From Bacteroidales bacterium UBA5072 (GTDB lineage Bacteria; Bacteroidota; Bacteroidia; Bacteroidales; UBA10428), in assembly GCA_002415855.1 (NCBI GenBank), contig DIAS01000136.1, positions 51,484 through 115,483 on the forward strand: 64,000 nucleotides of DNA, given 5' to 3'. The translations under genes were made by a program, and so were the position numbers. This document shows positions 7,701 through 16,248 of the stretch, in pieces. Within the stretch, counting starts at the first letter, position 1. Each line of letters opens with the position of its first letter. The notes beneath the pieces are model-generated. The model saw nothing but the letters and a program-made list of their open reading frames with translations, did not search any database and was not told the origin of the DNA.

Positions 7701-10501
7701 GGATTGATCCCATACCTGCAGCGCCTGTTGTTTCAGATGCAAGTCGGTGCGGGGAGGGGTCATTAACCCTGGTCTCCTTACCTGGAGCCAATGGCACGGA
7801 AAATCGCTGGTACGACGCTCCGGTTGGCGGTACCCTGGTCGATACGCAGCTCTCTTTTACTACCCCCTACCTTACCACAACTACAGCGTACTGGGTCTCT
7901 TCCTTCAACCAGAATTCGGGTTGTGAGGGTCCAAGAGCCAGGGTACTGGCGGAAATAAATCCTGTCCCGGGTTATCCAGTTGCAGCGAATGTCACACAAT
8001 GTGGTTCCGGCGCTTTGCTGCTAGTCTCTACCCCGGGAGTAAACGGAACCATCAACAGATGGTACGACAGTCTTACAGGAGGAAACCTCCTTTTCCAGGG
8101 GAACAATTACCAAACCGGCAATCTCACTGTAACTACGCGTTTTTATGTGTCAAGCTACAATGAAACTACCGGTTGTGAGAGCAGCAGGATAGAGGTGATG
8201 GCTGTAATACTTCCATTGCCCGTAGCAAATACAATCATAGGTCCATCCATTGTAGGTGTTACACAGACCAATGTCATTTATTCCGTAAATTATCAGCCTG
8301 GATCGACATATGACTGGTCAATTCCTCCGGGGATCAATGTTCTGTTGGAGAATCAGAATTTCGTAATTCTTGAATTCCCCAATATTGGAAATTATAACCT
8401 TACAGTGACCGAGACCAACAGCATAGGATGTGTTGGGCCGCCTGCCATAAAGCCCGTTGAAGTAAGGGCTGACCTGATAGTTCTTGACATTACCACGACA
8501 CAGGAAGACGCATGTGTGGGGACCGGACTTCAGCTTTCGGTCACCCCATCGGGAGGAACACCTTCCTATACTTTCAGCTGGGGAGGAGATGCTCAGTACC
8601 TCTCGGCAGTTGATATTTCAAATCCGGTCTTTAATGCTCCAACGGCAGGGGTCTACTGGGTTTCAGTTATGGTAACGGATATCAACGGTAATCACAGTGC
8701 CGATACTATTCATGTGACGGTTCATTCCCGGCCCATTGCCAATATCAGTGCGGCTGGCAATACTGTATGCGCCGGCAATGATCTTCCTCTTAATGTTACT
8801 GTCACAGGCGGATCCGGTATTTATGATGTCTACAGCTGGGGCGGACAGACTGCTCCACTCTCGGCAACCGACATTACCAATCCGGTATTCAACACATACC
8901 TGAGGGGACAATACATTTTAACATTTACTGCTGCAGACAGTTATGGATGTACTGCCAGCGATACCATTGAAATTATCAATGACTCACCAAGGGCTTCCTT
9001 TGTAACCAATGCAGTTCCAGGATGCAGTCCGGTGCAGGTCAGATTCACGAATCAATCAGACAATGCAACTGATTTTCGCTGGGATTTTGATGATGGTGAA
9101 ACAAGCAACCAGGAAAATCCGGTCCATGTTTTCAACAACCAGTCAACCTCTGTGGAGTACTTTAACGTCAATCTTATTGCAGTAAGTGCTTATGGATGTA
9201 CACATACGACCAATGGCTACGTAACAGTATACCCTAACCCGGAATTAACCATAACAACATATCCTGAAAAGGCCTGTGCCCCGGCGGATATTCTGCTTAC
9301 TTCCACACCGGGCGGCTTCAGCTATGCCTGGGATTTCGGGGACGGTGACCGGGAAGACGGCAATTTTAATATCATGCATACTTTTGAGAACGATACCGAC
9401 CACGACAGCCTGTTTGTTGTGCAACTGATCTCCACTTCGTTCTTTGGATGCGAAGATACCGGATTAACACGGATTACGGTTCATCCCTCCCCCCGGGCTT
9501 CTTTCACTGTCGATCCTGTAAAGCAAATGATGCCTGACAGAACGGTCAGTATTACCAATACGACCGAACAGGGGAACTGGCAGTATGAATGGCGGTTTGG
9601 GGACGATGCTGTTTCAACGGTTCGCGATCCGGTTGAACATACCTATCCCGGTCCGGATGATTATCTGATCTACCTGGTAGTAAAAGGAGAGCATTGCGCT
9701 GACAGTACCTGGCAAAGTGTAGAAATTATACCACACCCCCCAATTGCTGAGTTTAAGCCAATTGCACCGGGATGTATGCCACTTACCATACAATTTGAGA
9801 ATACCTCATCCTATTCCAACACATTCCTTTGGGAATTCGGTGATGGTGCCGTTTCAAACAAGCCCAATCCGGAGTATACTTATTATGAGCCGGGCACTTA
9901 TAAAATAAAACTTACAGCCTGGGGAGAGGGAGGGGAAGATTCTTACAGCACCATCAACGATGTTTGGGTATTGCCTAATGCCTATTTTGAAATTGCTCCC
10001 CGATTTGTATATGTGAATGATCAGGAAGTACATTTCTTTAATTTATCGGATAACGGTGATGTATACTTCTGGGACTTCGGTGACGGGACAGGGTCTGAAG
10101 AAATGAGTCCAGCACATATGTATACCAGGGAAGGAACCTATGATGTGACCCTGAATGTATGGACTGAAAATGATTGCTATGACCTGTATGTAATGGAAAC
10201 CGCAGTATTGGTGGAACCAACAGGGAAAATCATTTTCCCGAATGTGTTCCGTCCGGAATCACCCATTGAAGAGAACCGTATTTTTAAACCCGGTGTAATT
10301 GATCATGTGGAAGAATACCATCTGATGATATTCAATCGCTGGGGAGAGCTCATTTTTGAAAGCTTTGACAAGGATACGGGATGGGATGGCTTTGTCAGCG
10401 GAAAGATGGCCAAACAGGATGTATACGTCTGGAAAGTGGAAGGAAAGTACTCGGGCGGCCAGGTATTCGTTCAGTCGGGCGATGTAACATTAATGCACTA
10501 G
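4730..10501 (+). CDS. Giant repeat-rich secreted protein with PKD domains and type B T9SS sorting domain
   Basis: A 1923-residue surface or secreted protein. The open frame extends upstream to 4613, but the ATG at 4730 gives a proper signal peptide (MRGTRTKLLIATTLFASSFS then KVTGQ), so I chose it. Order of parts: a unique N-terminal region; five repeats of about 75-90 residues beginning with AGPD-like motifs and containing GTGTW (about residues 398-823); four tandem Ig-like repeats of ~84 residues with CG, NRWYD and TTGCES signatures (about 831-1163); further Ig-like segments; a row of PKD domains with FGDG motifs (about 1423-1823); and a C-terminal CHU_C/type B sorting domain with FPNVF and WDGF. 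Probable adhesin or matrix protein exported by the T9SS; ligand unknown. A PorP/SprF gene follows 7 bases later. Confidence 0.9.
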   Translation: MRGTRTKLLIATTLFASSFSLKVTGQCALITDNYSGQVAGSVCAPVNLNMDVRYKFILPVDPSKVQILYVWNDGTGATTLIPAVSQGDTVFTATATHVYPPADQCSYTAEAYVVYDGVQCVSSSRQEQTFSAWARDNQNGAVIITDPVIAQFCEGEDIIDVRFTDNSTFNCNTGIEPDKPNRITRWVQFIYGTTTIGGDRIPNVTIRDPLGNVFQMTDAAGNSLGPVAGPIVEIPIPADGPTEISWPISAPAGGIAGDIFEITLRNWNICNPYDRNPFDAIPPTDLIDGDNDPITTTALIEIITTPPVITNPSLEFCAGSPINLTLSTSGGNVNWYADQALTNYLHTGSNFDPTGAPTYVDNSVGGTYSYWVTESIGACASAPSKISFQIFDTPAPAPDAGPDTAICDDEYTLHGNTPVIGTGSWATTGGAIIDDPGNPVTQVHNLSPGPNLFRWTITNGPCVSVDEIIITRDLQPDQASAGTNQAFCDNNSASLHANTPTNNGTGTWSVLTGNATFSNIHNPSAIASNLSGGSNTLVWTITSQYGVCLTTSDAMDVMRDLTPDPAQAGPDRGVCDSLVVNLAGLQAGNGGTGTWGVVSGSGILADMHSPVTGVSNLSIGNNQFRWTVVSQYGICPGSTDNVTITRDVAPAPAFAGMDQNLCSSVTSPLGANNATVGTGTWSVITNPSGIAPVFVPGAGSPNTTVQILPGNEGIYEFLWTIINGSCRTSDTLRVDFGLPVPPADAGPDDIVCGTSAELNGNNPGIGTGTWLKITGPGNVSFLPGEHARAAFAQINAGEEATYTYEWRITSGSCPPSADLVEILYKPMPGIPGASAVERCGAGSVTLNSTLGTNGDANRWFENSSGGAVLFEGNTFVTPPLSSGADYWVASYDSTTGCESFRRQVQAAINPVPDMPVVSDIQHCGPISVTIPATVGTGGNTNRWYDSATGGNLLAQSVSLTTPVLTGPMSYWVSSYNDTTGCESNREMVTVRIDPIPAAPVVSDASRCGEGSLTLVSLPGANGTENRWYDAPVGGTLVDTQLSFTTPYLTTTTAYWVSSFNQNSGCEGPRARVLAEINPVPGYPVAANVTQCGSGALLLVSTPGVNGTINRWYDSLTGGNLLFQGNNYQTGNLTVTTRFYVSSYNETTGCESSRIEVMAVILPLPVANTIIGPSIVGVTQTNVIYSVNYQPGSTYDWSIPPGINVLLENQNFVILEFPNIGNYNLTVTETNSIGCVGPPAIKPVEVRADLIVLDITTTQEDACVGTGLQLSVTPSGGTPSYTFSWGGDAQYLSAVDISNPVFNAPTAGVYWVSVMVTDINGNHSADTIHVTVHSRPIANISAAGNTVCAGNDLPLNVTVTGGSGIYDVYSWGGQTAPLSATDITNPVFNTYLRGQYILTFTAADSYGCTASDTIEIINDSPRASFVTNAVPGCSPVQVRFTNQSDNATDFRWDFDDGETSNQENPVHVFNNQSTSVEYFNVNLIAVSAYGCTHTTNGYVTVYPNPELTITTYPEKACAPADILLTSTPGGFSYAWDFGDGDREDGNFNIMHTFENDTDHDSLFVVQLISTSFFGCEDTGLTRITVHPSPRASFTVDPVKQMMPDRTVSITNTTEQGNWQYEWRFGDDAVSTVRDPVEHTYPGPDDYLIYLVVKGEHCADSTWQSVEIIPHPPIAEFKPIAPGCMPLTIQFENTSSYSNTFLWEFGDGAVSNKPNPEYTYYEPGTYKIKLTAWGEGGEDSYSTINDVWVLPNAYFEIAPRFVYVNDQEVHFFNLSDNGDVYFWDFGDGTGSEEMSPAHMYTREGTYDVTLNVWTENDCYDLYVMETAVLVEPTGKIIFPNVFRPESPIEENRIFKPGVIDHVEEYHLMIFNRWGELIFESFDKDTGWDGFVSGKMAKQDVYVWKVEGKYSGGQVFVQSGDVTLMH
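5923..7200 (+). repeat. Five coding repeats, about 230-270 bases each
   Basis: Within the giant gene, units begin near 5932, 6164, 6428, 6688 and 6957. Each encodes an AGPD/AGTNQ/AGMDQ-like opening, a Cys, a GTGTW motif and a W-T-I segment. They have diverged in DNA but keep the protein pattern, so they are domain duplications, not a mobile or CRISPR repeat. Confidence 0.75.
7222..8218 (+). repeat. Four tandem Ig-like coding repeats, period about 252 bases
   Basis: Four units, with their Cys-Gly codons near 7241, 7493, 7746 and 7998, encode CG...NRWYD...YWVSSYN..TGCES patterns. The near-constant 84-residue period shows tandem duplication of one Ig-like (Ig_7-type) domain. Confidence 0.8.
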
Positions 10502-10508
10502 CAATGCA

Positions 10509-11510
10509 ATGGTGAAAAAGGCCTTATACATATTGGCACTTATTTTATGCACTTTCCGCGGAATTGCCCAGGATCCGCAGTTTTCCCAATTTTATGCCAA
10601 TTATCTTTACCTGGCTCCATCCTTTGCCGGGCTGACAGATAAAAACAGAATAGCCTTTAATTACCGGAACCAATGGCCTGATATAAAGCATGGGTACCAG
10701 ACCTATTCTGTTTCATTTGATAAATACTTTGACAAATTCAGAAGCGGCCTTGGCATCCTGATGTTTCAGGATGTTGCGGGTACAGGCAATTTAAGAACCA
10801 CAAGCGTGGGGATACAGTATTCATACGACTTCAGCATAACAGATGACTGGCATGCCCGGCCCGGTTTGCATTTCAACTATACAGAGCGGGGAATTGATTT
10901 TGAAAGATTGTTGTGGAATGACCAGATCTCCGCCACCGGAAACGCACCTGTTTCGGCTGAATTAGTGCCAATGGAAAAGGCAGACGACATTGATTTTTCC
11001 ACCTCACTATTGGTATATTCAAACAAGTATTGGCTGGGAGCCTCTGTGGATCATCTGCTCAGGCCAAACCAATCCCTTTATTTCTATGAAGGAGATGAGA
11101 CAAACCCTGCAAAAGTTCCAGTCAAATACTCATTTTTCGGCGGAGTGAAATTCATCCGTCCGGAACACTTGTTAAGACCTATTCCAACCAGTATTCAACT
11201 GGCATTCCTCTACAAACAGCAAGAGCAGTTCCGTCAGCTTGACCTGGGGGTTTACTGGTATCGGGCTCCCTTGGTAGCCGGGTTTTGGTACCGCGGGATA
11301 CCGATGTACAAGGAGGTCTTTAACCGGGACGCCTGTACGGTTTTGCTGGGTATCAAAACAAAGAACATGAATATCGGCTACAGTTATGATTTTACAATAT
11401 CTAAACTGATAGCCAGTACCGGCGGTTCTCACGAAGTATCACTCAGTTATGTCTTTAAAACAAAGGCTATTAAGCACAAGATCAAAATGGTTCCATGCCC
11501 TGAATTCTAG
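10509..11510 (+). CDS. PorP/SprF family type IX secretion membrane protein
   Basis: A 333-residue outer-membrane beta-barrel protein. Residues 1-20 are a signal peptide ending in IAQ, followed by the family hallmark DPQFSQFYANYLYLAPSFAG. PorP/SprF proteins help the T9SS export or anchor partner proteins that carry a type B C-terminal domain and are usually encoded next to that partner. Here the ATG lies 7 bases after the stop of the giant type B protein, so the two should form one operon and one functional pair. The strain probably has several paralogues, so I give no gene symbol. Confidence 0.93.
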   Translation: MVKKALYILALILCTFRGIAQDPQFSQFYANYLYLAPSFAGLTDKNRIAFNYRNQWPDIKHGYQTYSVSFDKYFDKFRSGLGILMFQDVAGTGNLRTTSVGIQYSYDFSITDDWHARPGLHFNYTERGIDFERLLWNDQISATGNAPVSAELVPMEKADDIDFSTSLLVYSNKYWLGASVDHLLRPNQSLYFYEGDETNPAKVPVKYSFFGGVKFIRPEHLLRPIPTSIQLAFLYKQQEQFRQLDLGVYWYRAPLVAGFWYRGIPMYKEVFNRDACTVLLGIKTKNMNIGYSYDFTISKLIASTGGSHEVSLSYVFKTKAIKHKIKMVPCPEF

Positions 11511-11607
11511 CTTATAATTATCAGCATGGAATAGCTGGATTTATTTGATCAACCCGTTAATTTTTCATACCTTACCTTTCCTGAAAACCTAAAACTACCC
11601 TGTTGTA

Positions 11608-14118
11608 ATGAATGAATCAATCATTCTGGGATTGATCCATAATACTGCTTTATTGCTGGCATTTAGCCTGATATATGATTATTCCTGGGTTAAGGATGAA
11701 GAGACTAAACGAACCGGCAGTAAATTACTGGCAGGTACTATCATTGGCAGTATCGGCATCATTCTGATGATGACTCCCTGGACCCTGGTTCCGGGAATTG
11801 TTTTTGATACGCGCTCCGTTCTTCTTGCTATTTCCGGATTATTTTTCGGGCCGGTTCCAACCCTTGTTGCTGTAATCATTACAGGCACCTACCGGATGAT
11901 TTTGGGGGGTAGCGGAGTATGGATGGGGTTGGTGGTAATTGTCACTTCCGGTACCATTGGTACTTTATGGAAAATGCTCAGGCCTGACTGGAAAGAAAGA
12001 CACTATGTCAGGGAATTGCTGGCTATTGGAATTCTGGTTCATGCAGTTATGTTAGGATGTACAGTCCTGCTGCCAAAAGAGAACATCCTGCATACGGTTA
12101 AATCCATTATCATACCTGTTTTCATCGTTTATACCCCGGGTACAGTGCTGCTTGGAATCCTTATGGTGAAGCAATATACAAACTGGCAGAACAGCAAGGC
12201 AAAGGAAAACCTGCTGGAATCTGAACGAAGATTCACGGAAATGATGATGAATGTAAATCTTGTTTCAATCGTTCTTGACAGAAACGGCAATGTCACTTAC
12301 TGCAATGATTATCTGTTGAATCTGCTTGGATATAAGGAAGCTGATATAATTGGCCTAAGCTGGTTTGAAAAGTTTACTGCTCCTGAGTCGAGGCAGGAAG
12401 CAGTAGAACTTTTCACGGGTACGGTAAAAGGGAATATGGCCTTCCCTCATTATGAAAGCATCCTTGTTGCCAAAGATGGTACCAGGTTTCTGATATCCTG
12501 GAACAATACGTTACTGCGAAATACCGATGGGGAGATAATCGGCACGGCAAGTATAGGCGAGAACATAACAGCCCGAAGGGCTGCCGAAGAACAGAAGATG
12601 CAATTTGCCAATATACTTGAGGCCAGCTTGAACGAGATCTATGTTTTTGATGCTGAAACCCTGATCTTCAAGTATGTCAATTATGGCGCCCAGAATAATC
12701 TGGGATATCCTCCGGACAGAATCAGAGAGATGACACCGCTGGACATTCAACCGGACTATAAACCAACGGCCTTCAGGAGGCTGCTGTCACCTTTGAAGAA
12801 TCATACAAAGTCGATTGTTGTGTATGAAACCAGGAACAAACGTATGGATGGTAGCTATTACCCGGTTGAAATTCACGTGCAGTTGTTTGAGTATACCCAT
12901 GAAAGCATATATCTGGCCATTATACAGGATATTACTCTCAGAAAACAGTCCGAGAAGAAACTGATCGAGGCAATTAAGAAAGCGGAGGAAAACGACCGGC
13001 TTAAATCGATTTTCCTCTCCAATATGAGCCACGAGATCAGAACGCCGATGAACGCGATCATCGGATTTTCGGAGTTGCTGAATAAACCCGGGATTGATGA
13101 TTCAAAAAGGGCATACTTCCTGGAGATAATCCGAAATTCAAGCAACAGGCTTCTGCAGATTATCAACGATATCCTGGATACTTCCAAAATAGAAGCAGGA
13201 CAGTTTTCGTTGCATCTGACCGAATGTGATCTTGAAGAAATCATCAGGAAATGCGTAGCAGCCTTCAGAAAGAGTGATCTGCTGCTGGGAAAACCCGGGA
13301 TTGAGCTGAAAGTGAATCTTCCTCCTGAGTCCAGCAGCCTGAAAGTGATTTCGGACAAAAACAGGCTGCAACAGGTTTTGGATAACCTGATCAGCAATGC
13401 CATAAAGTACACCAGGAAAGGAACTGTTGAAGTCGGCTTTGCCTTAAGAACCACCAATACCGGTCAGGAAGTTGAAGTGTACATTAAGGATACAGGCATC
13501 GGTATTCCCGAAGAAATGAAGGAACTTATATTTGAAAGATTCCGGCAACTTGAGGAGAAAGGATTTCATGAAGGAGCGGGACTTGGATTAAGCATTTCCA
13601 AAGGTATTGTAGAATTATGGGGAGGCAAAATCTGGTTTACATCGAGGGTAAAGCTAGGCACTACTTTTTATTTCACCATACCCATGCTGAAGGAGCAGCA
13701 TGCGCAAAACAGGAATGAGGCTGCAGAAGACGAAATGATTGACCTGAAGAATAAAACGGTCCTGATTGCAGAAGATGATTACAGTTCATTCCTGTATTTA
13801 AAGGAGATCCTGGAAGGCGTTGATGTAAAGATCCTTTACGCTGAGAACGGAAAGGAACTGATGAATATCCTGGAAAGCAAATTGCCCGATCTGATCATAC
13901 TTGATATCCATATGCCCGTAAAGTCGGGATTAGCCTGTCTGAAGGAAATTCAGAACAAAGGACTGAATGTAAAAACAATTGTGCATACTGCCTATGCGAT
14001 GGCGGATGAAAGGGCGAGATGTTTTGAAGCAGGATGTCATGGATACCTGGCAAAACCAATTGAAAGATCCGAATTATACAGGGTTATCAACCGGGTGATG
14101 AAGAATACCATAGCCTGA
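11608..14118 (+). CDS. Hybrid sensor histidine kinase/response regulator
   Basis: An 836-residue membrane sensor kinase. Residues 1 to ~195 contain several hydrophobic helices of the 5TM-LYT (5TMR) type. Two PAS domains follow (about 205-320 and 330-445). The HisKA domain has the phospho-accepting H475 in SNMSHEIRTPMNAIIGF, followed by an ATPase domain with N-box NLISNAIKYT, G1 DTGIGIPEEM and G2 GAGLGLSIS. The C-terminal receiver domain has D766 in LDIHMP and the conserved Lys in LAKPIE. No output DNA-binding domain is present, so it probably passes phosphate on to an unlinked protein. It follows the PorP/SprF gene after 97 bases and ends directly against the convergent methyltransferase stop codon. 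Confidence 0.93.
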   Translation: MNESIILGLIHNTALLLAFSLIYDYSWVKDEETKRTGSKLLAGTIIGSIGIILMMTPWTLVPGIVFDTRSVLLAISGLFFGPVPTLVAVIITGTYRMILGGSGVWMGLVVIVTSGTIGTLWKMLRPDWKERHYVRELLAIGILVHAVMLGCTVLLPKENILHTVKSIIIPVFIVYTPGTVLLGILMVKQYTNWQNSKAKENLLESERRFTEMMMNVNLVSIVLDRNGNVTYCNDYLLNLLGYKEADIIGLSWFEKFTAPESRQEAVELFTGTVKGNMAFPHYESILVAKDGTRFLISWNNTLLRNTDGEIIGTASIGENITARRAAEEQKMQFANILEASLNEIYVFDAETLIFKYVNYGAQNNLGYPPDRIREMTPLDIQPDYKPTAFRRLLSPLKNHTKSIVVYETRNKRMDGSYYPVEIHVQLFEYTHESIYLAIIQDITLRKQSEKKLIEAIKKAEENDRLKSIFLSNMSHEIRTPMNAIIGFSELLNKPGIDDSKRAYFLEIIRNSSNRLLQIINDILDTSKIEAGQFSLHLTECDLEEIIRKCVAAFRKSDLLLGKPGIELKVNLPPESSSLKVISDKNRLQQVLDNLISNAIKYTRKGTVEVGFALRTTNTGQEVEVYIKDTGIGIPEEMKELIFERFRQLEEKGFHEGAGLGLSISKGIVELWGGKIWFTSRVKLGTTFYFTIPMLKEQHAQNRNEAAEDEMIDLKNKTVLIAEDDYSSFLYLKEILEGVDVKILYAENGKELMNILESKLPDLIILDIHMPVKSGLACLKEIQNKGLNVKTIVHTAYAMADERARCFEAGCHGYLAKPIERSELYRVINRVMKNTIA

Positions 14119-14847
14119 TCAGGGGGTCTGCAGGATAAACGTGACATGCCTTGGCCGATAGATTCCCGTTTTACTGAATCGGTTGATAATATCACGTGCC
14201 TTGTTTCCGTAAAAATAATAGAAATCAGTTCCCCTCAGCAAAGCTACTTTATTTTTCAATCTTTCCGACATGGCTTCGATCTCACTGGTATTCATGGCAT
14301 CCCCTGTGTATTCCGAATGGATGAACTGATCCTGCAAACGAAATCCGCTGGTCTTGATCAAAGCTGATAATTCTTTAAGAGTAAAAGGTTCACGGTGATA
14401 TTGTCCCAGCTGATTATCCACTTCAGCAATGAACCGGTGATATTGCATGTAGCTCTCATTCATTTCAGCGAAATCTTCATTCAGCATTTCATTAATGATA
14501 ACAAGGCCTCGTGATTTGCAAACCCGGTTAATCTCGGTAAAGAGCAACTGGGAAGCCTCGATATGGTGCATGGCGTTGGACATGGTTATTGTATCGAAGT
14601 ACTGATCCGTGAAAGGCATGGTCAGTGCAGAACTATAAATCAGAATTACAGGAGACCCGGCAAACTCTCTGGTAGCTGTACTGAGCAATTCCGGATCAAA
14701 ATCAAGACCCGCAGCACTTCGCCAGGAATGAAAAGCACCAAGAACAAATTTCAGGAATTCGCCCCTGCCAACGGCCACGTCCAGCAAAGTACCGGCATCA
14801 ATATTGCCGATCTTGCTTTTTAACGTAAGCATGTTCTCATAATTCAT
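14119..14847 (-). CDS. Class I SAM-dependent methyltransferase
   Basis: A 242-residue protein with a Rossmann-like methyltransferase fold: motif I LDVAVGRGEF near residues 22-31, an acidic post-I segment GLDFDPELL, and the SNAMHHIE segment usual in Methyltransf_11. The substrate is unknown. Its stop codon abuts the stop codon of the convergent hybrid kinase gene with no base between them. It lies downstream of alanine dehydrogenase on the same strand but is separated by 88 bases that hold an AT-rich inverted repeat. Confidence 0.85.
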   Translation of the reverse strand: MNYENMLTLKSKIGNIDAGTLLDVAVGRGEFLKFVLGAFHSWRSAAGLDFDPELLSTATREFAGSPVILIYSSALTMPFTDQYFDTITMSNAMHHIEASQLLFTEINRVCKSRGLVIINEMLNEDFAEMNESYMQYHRFIAEVDNQLGQYHREPFTLKELSALIKTSGFRLQDQFIHSEYTGDAMNTSEIEAMSERLKNKVALLRGTDFYYFYGNKARDIINRFSKTGIYRPRHVTFILQTP

Positions 14848-14858
14848 ACACCTGCAAT

Positions 14859-14894
14859 TAAATTTATAGGGTAAGGTAATTCTCTATAAATTTA
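14859..14894. repeat. 11-bp perfect inverted repeat, AT-rich
   Basis: TAAATTTATAG at 14859-14869 is matched by CTATAAATTTA at 14884-14894, with a 14-base spacer. It lies between the alanine dehydrogenase stop and the methyltransferase start, so it could be an operator for the methyltransferase or a weak terminator for the dehydrogenase. The stem is AT-rich and lacks a T-run. Confidence 0.45.
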
Positions 14895-14935
14895 TCAATC
14901 CTTCTTTCAGTTAACAATGGTTTTTATCATCTGAT

Positions 14936-16159
14936 TTAAAATGCAGCCATGAGCAGATCGATATTTTTCGAAGGAATTCCGAACTGGTTGCCCAGGTATT
15001 CGTTGGTCAGTATCCCGTTATAAATATAAACACTGTTACGAACGCCCAGATTTGCTTTCAGGAATGGCTTAAATCCACCCGAGCTGCCTACAGTCACCAG
15101 AATAGGCGACAGAATGTTGCTGAGGGCAATGGATGCAGTGCGTGCTACTCTTGAAGGTAAGTTGGGGACTGTAAAGTGAATTACATCATGCTTGGTATAA
15201 ATGGCATCCTGCAAGGTCCGGTATTCTGAGGTTTCGATACACCCTCCCTGATCGATGCTCAGATCGATGATAACCGAGCCTTTTTTCATATCCTTTACCA
15301 TGTCTTCGGTCACAAAATAGCGGGGACCTGTATCCCATAGGTTTAGCGCTCCGATAACTACATCGGCTGATTTAAGGGCACGCCTCAGCACCTTGGGATG
15401 GAAAATTGATGTATGCAAACGCTGGCCAAGCTGCTGCTGAAGTCCTTCGAGCTTTTGCGGTGAATTGTCAAACACTTTAACCAGGGCTCCAAGGCCAATG
15501 GCGGCTCTTGCTGCAAATTCGGCCACAGTATCGGCCCCAATGATAATAACTTCGGTAGGAGTAATACCTGAAATTCCGCCCAGCAGCACACCCTTGCCAC
15601 CACTTTGATTGCTCAACAGTTCAGCAGCGATATTAATTGCTGAAATCCCTGAAATGGCGCTCATGGACTGAATTACAGGGTAGAAATCATGTTCATCCCT
15701 GATCTGTTCAATGGCAAAAGCCGTAATTTTTTTGTCCATCAGGGCACGGATGTACTCTTCCGACTGACGGGTAATATGAACCGATGACAGCACCACCTGA
15801 TTCCCTTTCAGCATTTCAATTTCCTTAACATCGAGGGGAGATACCTTGATGATAATATCGGCATTTAGAACCTGTTTTTTATTTTCAATAATGAAAGCGC
15901 CGCATTCACTATAATCCGTATCGTTATACCTGGCTCCTTCACCAGCCTTGGATTCGATGAGGACTTCATGCCCGTTGTCTACCAGTACTTCGACTGCCTC
16001 GGGGGTCAATGAAACTCTCTGTTCAACATGTTGTTTTTCTTTCGGGATACCAATGGTGAGCTTTTTATATTTCTTACCCAGGGCAATCATTTCTTCCTGG
16101 GGTAAGATTCCTCCATACATCAAGGGATTACTTGTAGGTTCCGGTCGCTGATCTACCAT
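14936..16159 (-). CDS. ald: Alanine dehydrogenase (AlaDH/PNT family)
   Basis: A 407-residue member of the alanine dehydrogenase / transhydrogenase family, which interconverts L-alanine with pyruvate and ammonia using NAD. The N-terminal domain has the family segment IGIPKEKQHVEQRVSLTPEA and conserved SSVHITRQ. The nucleotide-binding loop reads GADTVA where the family has a GxGxxG-like motif (usually GAGTVG), so two glycines are replaced (15521-15538). The frame extends to 16189, but the ATG at 16159 (MVDQRPEP) is the likelier start. tsaE lies 89 bases upstream on the same strand. NAD use and activity should be considered unproven because of the altered loop. Confidence 0.88.
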   Translation of the reverse strand: MVDQRPEPTSNPLMYGGILPQEEMIALGKKYKKLTIGIPKEKQHVEQRVSLTPEAVEVLVDNGHEVLIESKAGEGARYNDTDYSECGAFIIENKKQVLNADIIIKVSPLDVKEIEMLKGNQVVLSSVHITRQSEEYIRALMDKKITAFAIEQIRDEHDFYPVIQSMSAISGISAINIAAELLSNQSGGKGVLLGGISGITPTEVIIIGADTVAEFAARAAIGLGALVKVFDNSPQKLEGLQQQLGQRLHTSIFHPKVLRRALKSADVVIGALNLWDTGPRYFVTEDMVKDMKKGSVIIDLSIDQGGCIETSEYRTLQDAIYTKHDVIHFTVPNLPSRVARTASIALSNILSPILVTVGSSGGFKPFLKANLGVRNSVYIYNGILTNEYLGNQFGIPSKNIDLLMAAF

Positions 16160-16248
16160 GATTTTCAGATTTAAACATAATGCAAACAAGCTAAAGTAGT
16201 TAAATTACAGGAGAAACTCAAACATTTCCGAAATCAGAATTACCCCTG

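Noticed and set aside
5923..8218. Regular repeats inside the giant gene as a possible CRISPR or satellite array
   Set aside because: They are in-frame protein-domain duplications of 230-270 bases that have diverged at DNA level; there are no short identical repeats with unique spacers.
12873..13457. 194-codon open frame on the minus strand
   Set aside because: Antisense to the kinase core of the hybrid histidine kinase.
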